NCBI GenBank assembly: GCA_012521855.1
Contig: JAAYLO010000062.1
Span: forward strand, 1-5,599
Length of the DNA: 5,599 nt
Origin: Halanaerobiaceae bacterium
Lineage (GTDB): Bacteria; Bacillota; Halanaerobiia; Halanaerobiales; DTU029
Direction of reading: 5' to 3'
The position numbers and the translations under genes were made by a program. Of the stretch, positions 1 to 5,563 are shown piece after piece (the first letter of the stretch is position 1; each line of letters begins with the position of its first letter). The notes beneath the pieces were generated by a model. It was not told the origin of the DNA. It searched no databases and saw only the letters and a program-made list of their open reading frames with translations.

Positions 1-2
1 AA

Positions 3-128
3 GAGTTAGGCAGGGAACTGGTAAAATATGTACTTGAAGAAAGTGATAAAATGATAAAAGCTTTGCCTGAGAGAAAAAAGAGCTGGGTAGTTCATGGAAA
101 CGAAAAGAAAACCTTAATAACTGAATAA
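3..128 (+). pseudogene. ISLre2/UPF0236-type transposase, N-terminal fragment
   Basis: An open frame enters from the left edge and ends at TAA 126-128. Its 41 visible residues include ELGRELVKYVLEESDKMIKA, then LPERKKSW, VVHGNEKKT and a final LITE. From memory this matches the N-terminal region of ISLre2-family (UPF0236) transposases. There, an E-x-D-x-x-I helix and a basic ERKKxW segment precede a TLxTxxG strand that leads into the zinc-finger and catalytic parts. In intact members the frame continues past this strand with about 400 more residues, including the catalytic domain. Here it stops straight after LITE and nothing transposase-like follows, so this is a remnant cut by deletion or recombination. 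The start lies outside the window. The family assignment rests on recalled motif similarity and not on a search; the alternative is the C-terminus of an unknown protein. Confidence 0.62.
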
Positions 129-162
129 AGAAAACTTGACACTATCTTAAATGATTATTAGC

Positions 163-191
163 TTGACTTCTGGCAAATAATATATTATATT
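163..191 (+). promoter_or_regulatory. Sigma-A promoter of the metG T-box transcript
   Basis: TTGACT (163-168) and TATATT (186-191) are separated by exactly 17 nt, one mismatch from consensus in each hexamer. The predicted transcript start near 198 coincides with the 5' base of the T-box leader, which supports the call. It begins about 35 nt after the end of the transposase remnant. Confidence 0.8.
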
Positions 192-425
192 TTAAGAAAA
201 TACACAAAAGTGATGAAGGGAAAGAGTAGGTTAACGGCTCTTTTACAGAGAACCCGGCTTGCTGAGAAAGGGTAAAGAAAAGTTAACTGAACATGGTCCC
301 GGAACTGTGCATCGAACCCTGGCTGTAGTAGAATGTACCGGGCTGCACCCGTTATAGTGCTAGAGTATAAACATAGCGATATGTCGTACTCGAAGAGGTT
401 AATTGCTGTGAAGCATTAACAAAAA

Positions 426-458
426 GAGGTGGTACCACGGGATATTACTCTCGTCCTC
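426..458 (+). promoter_or_regulatory. T-box antiterminator helix
   Basis: GAGG (426-429) pairs with CCTC (455-458), and ACGGGA (437-442) pairs with TCTCGT (449-454). They flank the seven-base bulge TGGTACC (430-436), which captures the free tRNA 3' end. The 3' strand of this helix is shared with the terminator stem, so the two structures exclude each other. This is the standard T-box switch. Confidence 0.9.
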
Positions 459-488
459 CAATATATTATTGGAGGCGGGAGTTTTTTT
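447..488 (+). terminator. T-box intrinsic terminator (attenuator)
   Basis: A long hairpin is visible. ACTCTCG (447-453) pairs with CGGGAGT (476-482) with one G-T pair. After a single bulged T, CCTCCAATA (455-463) pairs perfectly with TATTGGAGG (467-475) across a 3-nt loop. A run of seven T (482-488) follows. It should stop transcription when charged tRNA-Met fails to stabilise the antiterminator. Confidence 0.95.
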
Positions 489-540
489 ATATTATAAAAA
501 CAAAAAGACTTTTCAGGCAGAGTGATGATTTTACTGAATA

Positions 541-547
541 AGGAGGT
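541..547 (+). promoter_or_regulatory. Ribosome binding site deciding the metG start
   Basis: AGGAGGT sits 7 nt before ATG 555. This rules out the in-frame GTG at 522 and ATG at 525, which would place the Shine-Dalgarno sequence inside the coding region and would add 11 residues ahead of the conserved N-terminus. Confidence 0.9.
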
Positions 548-554
548 AGTAAAG

Positions 555-2189
555 ATGAGTATCTTTATTGGCGGTGCCTGGCCTTATGCTAATGGTTCTT
601 TACACCTGGGGCATCTGGCCAGTCTCTTACCTGGTGATATTTTAGCGAGATATTTCAGGATGAAAGGAGAACGGGTTTTATATGTTTCAGGCAGTGACTG
701 CCATGGTACACCCATCGCCCTCAGGGCAGATATTGAGCAGATTTCACCTGCTGAGATTACAGACAGATATCATGAGGAGTTTCGGGATTGTTTTCAAAGA
801 TCTGGTTTTACATATGATCTGTATAGCAGGACAGATCAGCCTGTTCATCATAAAATAGTACAGGAACTCTTTCTGAAGATTTATGAAAAAGGGCTTATCT
901 ACAAAAAGAATGTTGAACAGATATACTGTGCAGATTGCCAGCAGTTTCTTCCGGACCGGTATGTTGAGGGTACCTGCCCTTTTTGCGGGAATACTGCCAG
1001 GGGAGATCAATGTGATTACTGCTCTTCCCTGATTGATCCCCTTGAGCTGCTGGACAGGAGATGTAAGATTTGTGAAGGAAAACCTGTCATCAAGGAATCT
1101 GAACATTTTTATTTTGCCTTATCAGAATTTGAAAATGAATTAAAAAGATTCTTAAAGGCTTCTTCAGGCTGGCGGGAGAATGCTGTAAAATATACGGAAA
1201 GATACCTGGAGGAAGGCTTACAGGACAGGGCAATCAGCAGGGATATCTCATGGGGGATAAATATCCCTTTAAAGGGATATGAAAACAAGAAACTCTATGT
1301 CTGGATAGAGGCAGTACTAGGGTATTATTCAGCAAGTGTACAGTGGGCAGAGGCCAATAATGAGGACTGGAAGGGATTCTGGGCGGATGATGTAAAGTCT
1401 TATTATGTACACGGTAAAGATAATATACCTTTTCACACCCTTATTCTGCCTGCTCTCCTCCTGAGCATAGGGAATCTTCATCTCCCTGATTATATCATTT
1501 CCAGTGAATTTTTGAATATTGAAGGGAAGAAATTGTCAACCAGCAAAAACTGGGCGGTCTGGGTACCTGAGATACTGGAGAATTACCACCCGGATACCAT
1601 CAGGTATTATCTAACCATTAATGGGCCGGAAAAAAGGGACTGCAATTTTTCCTGGGAGGAATTCATTAACAGCCACAATGGAGAACTGCTGGGGGCATAC
1701 GGGAACTTTGTTAACAGAACCCTGGTCTTTGCGGAGAAGTATTTTTCAAGTGAGGTTCCTGATGCCGGGATAGATATTACTACCAAAACAAAGATAGAGA
1801 AATTGTACAATGAGGCCGGAAAAGAGATAGAGAAGGGAGAATTCAGGTCAGCTCTGGAGAATATCTTTTCTTTTATACGCAGCATGAATAAATATTATGA
1901 CGAAGAAGAGCCATGGATTACCAGGAAAGAGGATATTTCAAGATGTAAGAAAACTATCAATACCTGTATTCAGAGTATTGCAAACCTGGCTAATCTGTTA
2001 AATCCTTTTTTGCCTTTTTCCACAGAAAAGATAAGGGAAATCCTCAAAATAGAGAAGGCTGGCTGGTCTTATCTTGAGCTTGATAGAAATAGCCAGATAG
2101 GCCATGTAGAATTATTGTTTCATAGGATTGAGAAGGAGAGAATAGAAATAGAGCGGAGAAAACTACTGGAAAAACAAATTAGAGAATAA
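555..2189 (+). CDS. metG: Methionyl-tRNA synthetase, type 1 (MetRS2-like)
   Basis: This cytoplasmic class Ia enzyme charges tRNA-Met and initiator tRNA with methionine, using ATP. It has 544 residues from ATG 555. The Rossmann fold opens with IGGAWPYANGSLHLGH, whose HLGH at 17-20 is the HIGH motif. GSDCHGTP (46-53), YVWIEA (248-253) and HGKDNIPFH (286-294) are further conserved active-site blocks. The second signature is KLSTS (326-330) in place of KMSKS. The connective-peptide insert carries four CxxC knuckles (125/128, 141/144, 153/156, 170/173), the two-zinc arrangement of type-1, E. coli/archaeal-like MetRS. The helical anticodon-binding domain spans about 370-500 and includes the conserved Pro-Trp at 453-454. 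There is no C-terminal EMAPII/Trbp111-like tRNA-binding domain, although most Firmicute MetRS (type 2B, about 650 aa) have one. Length and architecture resemble the accessory 'MetRS2' known from some Firmicutes. Whether another metG exists elsewhere cannot be seen. Expression is controlled by the T-box just upstream. Confidence 0.97.
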   Translation: MSIFIGGAWPYANGSLHLGHLASLLPGDILARYFRMKGERVLYVSGSDCHGTPIALRADIEQISPAEITDRYHEEFRDCFQRSGFTYDLYSRTDQPVHHKIVQELFLKIYEKGLIYKKNVEQIYCADCQQFLPDRYVEGTCPFCGNTARGDQCDYCSSLIDPLELLDRRCKICEGKPVIKESEHFYFALSEFENELKRFLKASSGWRENAVKYTERYLEEGLQDRAISRDISWGINIPLKGYENKKLYVWIEAVLGYYSASVQWAEANNEDWKGFWADDVKSYYVHGKDNIPFHTLILPALLLSIGNLHLPDYIISSEFLNIEGKKLSTSKNWAVWVPEILENYHPDTIRYYLTINGPEKRDCNFSWEEFINSHNGELLGAYGNFVNRTLVFAEKYFSSEVPDAGIDITTKTKIEKLYNEAGKEIEKGEFRSALENIFSFIRSMNKYYDEEEPWITRKEDISRCKKTINTCIQSIANLANLLNPFLPFSTEKIREILKIEKAGWSYLELDRNSQIGHVELLFHRIEKERIEIERRKLLEKQIRE

Positions 2190-2316
2190 AGGTATACTCC
2201 TTCTGATAGAGGAATCAATAGATTTATGCCGAAATATTAATAAAATGATTTATATACTGGAAAGCAGTGATAGTTATTGAAGAACAAAGCACCAGAAAGG
2301 GCATGAGGAGATAAAG

Positions 2317-2919
2317 ATGATGATCAGAAATATTATCTTTGATTTAGGAAATGTATTACTGAATTTTAATCCTGAGCGGTTTCTTTCTGTAAGATATGAT
2401 AAGGATAAGGGCAAAAGGATTTTGCGTGAGGTATTTCAATCTGAAGAATGGCTGATGTTGGATAAAGGAGTTATTACCCAGGAAGAAGCCATTGAAGTTT
2501 TATCCAGAAGGTTTCCCATGGATTCTTCAACAATTGAACAGGTTTTTCAGGAATGGACTGAGATGCTGACTCCTATTTACGGGACAGTGGAGATCCTGGA
2601 AAAATTGAAGGAAAATGATTACAGGCTTTATGTATTATCGAACTTTCATATTCTGGCCTTTAATAAGGTTTATAGAGATTATTCTTTCTTTCAGCTTTTT
2701 GACGGCATGATTATTTCTTCAAAAGTAAAGAAGCTGAAACCTGAACTGGAGATTTATTATGAGCTGATCAACAGATACAGTATAAATCCGGAAGAATCTA
2801 TTTTTATTGATGATATACCGGAGAATTTGAAGGGAGCAGAAAAGGCTGGATTAAGGACAATACTGTTCAGGTCACCTGAGGACTTGCTCTCTGAGTTGAG
2901 GAAATATGGGATTATATGA
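2317..2919 (+). CDS. HAD-superfamily phosphatase, subfamily IA variant 3 (YihX-like)
   Basis: This is a soluble haloacid-dehalogenase-type hydrolase of 200 residues, about the length of E. coli YihX (alpha-D-glucose-1-phosphate phosphatase). Motif I is IIFDLGNVL with the nucleophile Asp9. The usual second Asp (DxD) is Gly11, as in YihX, whose motif also reads DLGNV. Motif II is LSN (Ser108), motif III is KPE with Lys141, and motif IV is IFIDD with Asp165-Asp166, followed by ENLKGAEKAG. The helical cap lies at about 15-90. All catalytic elements appear intact, so a sugar-phosphate or similar small-phosphomonoester phosphatase is likely; the substrate cannot be read from sequence. GAGGAG at 2305-2310 fits the ATG at 2317 (6 nt) or at 2320 (9 nt), so the start is uncertain by one codon. 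The stop is only 22 nt before the next gene, implying co-transcription. No terminator is visible in the 127 nt after metG, so it may also belong to the T-box transcript. Confidence 0.88.
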   Translation: MMIRNIIFDLGNVLLNFNPERFLSVRYDKDKGKRILREVFQSEEWLMLDKGVITQEEAIEVLSRRFPMDSSTIEQVFQEWTEMLTPIYGTVEILEKLKENDYRLYVLSNFHILAFNKVYRDYSFFQLFDGMIISSKVKKLKPELEIYYELINRYSINPEESIFIDDIPENLKGAEKAGLRTILFRSPEDLLSELRKYGII

Positions 2920-2941
2920 CTGAAGGGAGAGAAAGGTCTGG

Positions 2942-4165
2942 ATGAAGATAAGAAAATATAATCAGGAAAAAGATAAAGAAGCTGTTTTGAGAGTATTTAA
3001 AGAGGTTGGCTGGGTCAGAAGCGAGAAAGACGAAAAGGCTTTAAATGTATTTATGAATGGTTGTGAAACTATAGTCGCAGAAATAAGGGGAGAGGCTGAA
3101 GCAGTAGTCCAATCAACCCCGGGCAGAATCTCTTATCTGGGAGAAGAATTAGATATAAGTGTCATAATTGCTGTTGTTGTAAGCAGGGTAGCCCGTAAAA
3201 TGAAACTTGCCAGTAAGGCAACAGCACAGGCAGTGAAAAATGCAGCTTTAAAAGGTAAAAAATTATCCATTCTGGGAATGTTTGAACAGGGTTTTTATAA
3301 CCGCCTGGGTTTTGGTACAGGTGTTTATGAACATATTATTAGTTTTGATCCCGGTAAATTGCTTATCAACAGAGAAATAAATATTCCGGAAAGAATAAGT
3401 ACTGATGACTGGGGAAAGGTTCACCAGGGAAGGCTTAACCGGCTTCGCACTCATGGTTCCTGTAATATATTATCAGCAGAAATAACCAGAGGGGAAATGT
3501 TATGGTCAGAAAACGGGTTCGGGCTTGGATATTTTAATGAATCAGGGGATTTGTCCCATCATATATGGTTTGATGGTATTGAAGGAGAACATGGCCCATT
3601 ACATATCTCCTGGATCAGCTATCAAAACAGGGAACAGTTTCTGGAATTGATGGCTTTGCTAAAAAGCCTGGGTGATCAGGTTCATGCCGTCGAAATGGTA
3701 GAGCCGCCAGCCATCCAGCTCCAGGACTTAATTCATCAGCCCATGAAAAATATAAATATAAGCAAAAATTCAAAATACAAAAGTAAAAATTCTGCCTGTG
3801 CATATTGGCAGTTACGGGTCAATGATCTGAATGGATGTCTTAATGCCACTCATTTGCCTGAGAGTATAACATTTAACCTTATACTAAATGATCCTATAGA
3901 AAATTTTCTGGATGATGAAGAGTGGTCCGGAATAGGCGGGAAATATGTAGTAGATCTGGGACCTTTCTCATATGCAGAAAAAGGATATGATGATTCACTG
4001 CCGACACTTACTGCTTCAGTGGGGGCATTTAGCAGGTTGTGGCTTGGTGTTCTTCCAGCAACAGGTCTGGCAATGACTGATGAACTTTCTGGCCCACAGG
4101 AACTTCTGAAGGAACTGGACAGGGTTTTGCGCCTGCCGGCTCCCAGACCGGATTGGAATTTTTAA
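2942..4165 (+). CDS. Eis-like GNAT acetyltransferase with SCP2-like C-terminal domain
   Basis: This 407-residue protein has the Eis-family architecture. An N-terminal GNAT fold spans about 1-145, a second degenerate GNAT fold about 150-275, and a C-terminal SCP2-like sterol-carrier domain about 285-395. The diagnostic stretch is SRVARKMKLASKATAQA (81-97), followed by LGMFEQGFYNRLGFGTG (111-127), which contains the FYxRLGF motif. The chain ends in Phe407 (PRPDWNF). Eis proteins use the C-terminal carboxylate, often of a terminal Phe, in catalysis. M. tuberculosis Eis, about 400 aa, multiply acetylates aminoglycosides and other amines. The natural substrate here is unknown, and resistance should not be assumed. 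One oddity is that the acetyl-CoA pyrophosphate loop, normally R-x-x-G-x-A, reads RKMKLA with Lys88 in place of Gly. Another is an Asn/Lys/Ser-rich linker at 268-284 before the SCP2 part. AAAGG at 2932-2936 precedes ATG 2942. The gene lies 22 nt after the HAD gene and ends before a terminator. Confidence 0.88.
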   Translation: MKIRKYNQEKDKEAVLRVFKEVGWVRSEKDEKALNVFMNGCETIVAEIRGEAEAVVQSTPGRISYLGEELDISVIIAVVVSRVARKMKLASKATAQAVKNAALKGKKLSILGMFEQGFYNRLGFGTGVYEHIISFDPGKLLINREINIPERISTDDWGKVHQGRLNRLRTHGSCNILSAEITRGEMLWSENGFGLGYFNESGDLSHHIWFDGIEGEHGPLHISWISYQNREQFLELMALLKSLGDQVHAVEMVEPPAIQLQDLIHQPMKNINISKNSKYKSKNSACAYWQLRVNDLNGCLNATHLPESITFNLILNDPIENFLDDEEWSGIGGKYVVDLGPFSYAEKGYDDSLPTLTASVGAFSRLWLGVLPATGLAMTDELSGPQELLKELDRVLRLPAPRPDWNF

Positions 4166-4194
4166 AGGATATCTTATCAATATAAATAAGAAAT

Positions 4195-4225
4195 GGCCCT
4201 GCGGTTTTGCAAGGCCTTATTTTCA
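4195..4225. terminator. Bidirectional terminator between the eis-like gene and tRNA-Leu
   Basis: GGCCCTGC (4195-4202) pairs with GCAAGGCC (4209-4216) across a 6-nt loop, with one C-A mismatch. On the plus strand TTATTTT follows; on the minus strand the stem is followed by ATTTCTTATTT. It lies 29 nt after the stop of the acetyltransferase gene and 19 nt past the 3' end of the convergent tRNA gene, so it can serve both. The T tracts are interrupted, so efficiency is uncertain. Confidence 0.7.
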
Positions 4226-4235
4226 TTAAAATGTA

Positions 4236-4323
4236 TGGTGCCGAGGGCGGGACTCGAACCCGCACGATCCAGGTGACCACTAGCCCCTCAAGCTAGCGCG
4301 TCTGCCAGTTCCGCCACCTCGGC
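4236..4323 (-). tRNA. trnL: tRNA-Leu(GAG), complete with encoded CCA
   Basis: The 88-nt minus-strand gene folds perfectly. The 7-bp acceptor stem is GCCGAGG/CCTCGGC with discriminator A and genomic CCA at 4236-4238. The D arm contains GGAACTGGCAGA. The anticodon stem CTAGC/GCTAG encloses the loop TTGAGGG, giving anticodon GAG (plus-strand 4287-4289) with G37. The class II variable arm has a GGTC/GATC stem. The T arm is GCGGG-TTCGAGT-CCCGC. It decodes CUC and CUU leucine codons. It stands alone, convergent with the metG-HAD-eis-like block and divergent from the LCP-like gene. Confidence 0.97.
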
Positions 4324-4343
4324 ATCTATCCGGTACGATATAT

Positions 4344-4372
4344 AATATAACACATATTTATTTTTCTGTCAA
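4344..4372 (-). promoter_or_regulatory. Promoter of tRNA-Leu(GAG)
   Basis: Read on the minus strand, TTGACA (4372-4367) is a perfect -35. It is followed by a 17-nt spacer and TATATT (4349-4344), with TGT directly before the -10, giving an extended -10 as well. The predicted start near 4337 leaves a leader of about 14 nt before the mature tRNA 5' end. This is the strength expected of a stable-RNA promoter. Confidence 0.88.
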
Positions 4373-4594
4373 TAACTCTTTGTTGAAGTTTCTCAGAATA
4401 TTTGATCAGGAAATAATTTGTGTATAGAAAATTAGCGGGACAATCTCCATCTGAATCCCTCCTTATAAATAAAAAATAACAGCTAGTGCAGGACTTTTCT
4501 AATTAATCTAGAATTAAATAATTAAGTAAAATTAATTGGGGAGTAAAAAACTGGGTAATATTTTAGATTCAAGTAATTTTTTATCCTAAATCTT
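4373..4594. other. AT-rich divergent intergenic region, tRNA-Leu to LCP-like gene
   Basis: This is spacer between divergent units. I see no convincing sigma-A promoter for the plus-strand LCP-like gene. The best -10 is TAATAT at 4556-4561, whose -35 (TAATTG, 4533-4538) is poor. The region contains an AT-rich imperfect palindrome, TTAAT-CTAGA-ATTAA (4503-4517). On the minus strand it holds a very short reading frame with a good Shine-Dalgarno sequence (4406-4450), discussed under findings. Confidence 0.5.
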
Positions 4595-4603
4595 GAGGAG
4601 GAG
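4595..4603 (+). promoter_or_regulatory. Ribosome binding site deciding the LCP-like start
   Basis: GAGGAGGAG ends 9 nt before ATG 4613. The in-frame TTG at 4604 abuts this motif with no spacing and cannot be its start codon, so the protein begins with MSKDN. Confidence 0.85.
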
Positions 4604-4612
4604 TTGTTTTTT

Positions 4613-5416
4613 ATGAGTAAAGATAATCCTAAAAAGGATAGTAAAAAAAAGCTTTTAATAGCTGTAATAATTGCGATTCTTTTGTTGATTATCGGATTTT
4701 ATCTGTATTATTTTTATCCGCAGATTGTGCCTGGACTGGCCAGTACTTCATTGAAAGAGGACGTACATGTATTGGTAATTGGTATTGATGATCTGGAAAG
4801 TGTCAATAAAGGTGAAATTTCTGCAGATACTGTCATTCTGGCCGAACTTCTGGTTGAGAACAATGAGATTAAATTGACAAACATTGTTGTAGAGGATTGT
4901 TCTTTTGGAGAGACAGTTGAACAGGAAGAGATTGAAGATTTAATGTCTCTGGCAGGAGATATAGTACCTATTGATTTGAACTATTATTTTGCACTCAGTT
5001 ATCAGGGATTTATAAACCTCATCGATAATCTGGGAGGAATAGTTATAACAAGAGAAGAAGAATTGAATGTTCCAGATCTTGGTTTATCATTGAAAGAGGG
5101 AAACAACCAGCTTAGCGGTGAAGAAGCACTGAATTATGCCCGCTGGTATGATTATACTAAAGATGAAGAAGACCGTATAAAAAGACAACAGGAAATATTA
5201 AGTGCAATAATAGATAAGGTTTTAGTAAATAAATCACTGAAAGATATCCCTCAGCTCTTTACTACAGCTGTAGATACATTAAAGACTGTTGATACAAATG
5301 TTGAGTATACGACGGTAACTAATATTATAAATCATTTGATGAATAATGAGAATCAAAAAATATCATATAATATTGTATATGAAGAGATCAGTGAAGAGGA
5401 TAATAATTTCCAATGA
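4613..5416 (+). CDS. Diverged LytR-CpsA-Psr (LCP) family membrane-anchored protein
   Basis: The protein has 267 residues. A short Lys-rich cytoplasmic N-terminus (NPKKDSKKK) precedes one transmembrane helix at about 14-35, which places the rest outside the membrane. The LCP fold follows at about 50-205. VLVIGIDD (53-60) matches the first strand, and SADTVILA (70-77) matches the RSDTMML block. YYFALSYQGFINLIDNLGG (124-142) matches the characteristic DYYVxVDFxGFxxLVDxLGG block. GNNQLSGEEALNYAR (163-177), DRIKRQQEIL (187-196) and the following helix complete the domain. Canonical LCP proteins transfer undecaprenyl-phosphate-linked glycopolymers, such as teichoic acids or capsule, to peptidoglycan. 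Three signature positions are altered: RSDT reads SADT, the SIPRD segment reads NIVVE (90-94), and YARxR reads YARWY. Arg188 and Arg191 remain. The protein may therefore be catalytically altered or regulatory. It has its own RBS and is flanked by tRNA genes; no terminator is evident downstream. Confidence 0.8.
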   Translation: MSKDNPKKDSKKKLLIAVIIAILLLIIGFYLYYFYPQIVPGLASTSLKEDVHVLVIGIDDLESVNKGEISADTVILAELLVENNEIKLTNIVVEDCSFGETVEQEEIEDLMSLAGDIVPIDLNYYFALSYQGFINLIDNLGGIVITREEELNVPDLGLSLKEGNNQLSGEEALNYARWYDYTKDEEDRIKRQQEILSAIIDKVLVNKSLKDIPQLFTTAVDTLKTVDTNVEYTTVTNIINHLMNNENQKISYNIVYEEISEEDNNFQ

Positions 5417-5496
5417 AAAACTGTAGATAAATCAAGAATTCTAAAGAAAGAAAAATTTAACGAAGTATAATTTATTTTAATAAAACAATAAGGCCG

Positions 5497-5525
5497 TTGA
5501 CTGGTTAATAGTTTTTATGTATACT
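5497..5525 (+). promoter_or_regulatory. Promoter of the downstream tRNA-Val gene or cluster
   Basis: TTGACT (5497-5502) and TATACT (5520-5525) are separated by 17 nt. The predicted start near 5532 lies about 32 nt before the tRNA 5' end. It is close to consensus and correctly oriented. It may serve a longer tRNA operon beyond the window. Confidence 0.85.
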
Positions 5526-5563
5526 TATTAATACTGGCAATGCAAAAGAGTGTGTTGTCAGAA

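Larger units (their letters stand above)
198..488 (+). promoter_or_regulatory. T-box riboswitch leader, AUG (Met) specifier
   Basis: This is a complete transcriptional T-box leader upstream of metG. It binds tRNA-Met and reads through when that tRNA is uncharged. Stem I is visible: GGGA 218-221 pairs with TCCC 297-300, and GTTAAC 230-235 pairs with GTTAAC 282-287. These enclose a specifier loop in which GAAC (289-292) is followed by ATG (293-295) and a purine, the usual GAAC-codon arrangement. Distal stem I carries ACAGAGA and GCTGAGA, the conserved interdigitated T-loop motifs. A CGGG/CCCG hairpin (339-351) running into CCGTTA looks like the stem IIA/B element. GTTAAT/ATTAAC (398-420) forms stem III. 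The conserved box GGTGGTACCACGG lies at 428-440. Its bulge reads UGGU, which pairs with an ACCA acceptor end, consistent with an A discriminator on tRNA-Met. The specifier, the bulge and the downstream synthetase all agree. Confidence 0.96.

Noticed and set aside
136..141. TTGACA as an alternative -35 for the metG transcript
   Set aside because: A perfect hexamer, but no acceptable -10 lies 16-18 nt downstream. TTGACT at 163 with TATATT at 186 fits better and starts at the T-box 5' end.
522..554. In-frame upstream start (GTG 522 or ATG 525) for metG
   Set aside because: The Shine-Dalgarno AGGAGGT at 541-547 lies within this extension and serves ATG 555. The added residues are not part of the conserved MetRS N-terminus, and no RBS precedes 522.
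744..1106. 120-codon antisense reading frame inside metG
   Set aside because: It mirrors a well-supported gene, has no recognisable family, and reads antisense through the zinc-knuckle region.
2253..2258. TATACT as a -10 for a promoter upstream of the HAD gene
   Set aside because: No -35-like hexamer is present at 16-18 nt spacing and there is no extended -10 TG.
2267..2314. GTG-initiated 15-codon frame between metG and the HAD gene
   Set aside because: It has only a weak GGAAA upstream, is very short, and ends over the HAD ribosome binding site. Nothing supports translation.
4029..4280. Minus-strand reading frame overlapping the acetyltransferase gene and tRNA-Leu
   Set aside because: It starts within the tRNA gene and runs through its terminator and antisense to a real gene; its first residues come from translating the tRNA.
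4562..4590. Weak hairpin TTTAGAT / ATCCTAAA just before the LCP-like RBS
   Set aside because: An AT-rich stem with a bulge and a long loop. It has no T tract as a terminator and does not mask the RBS, so it is probably chance in AT-rich DNA.
5417..5496. Terminator after the LCP-like gene
   Set aside because: Only weak AT-only pairings such as AAATT/AATTT are visible. No GC-containing stem followed by a T run was found.
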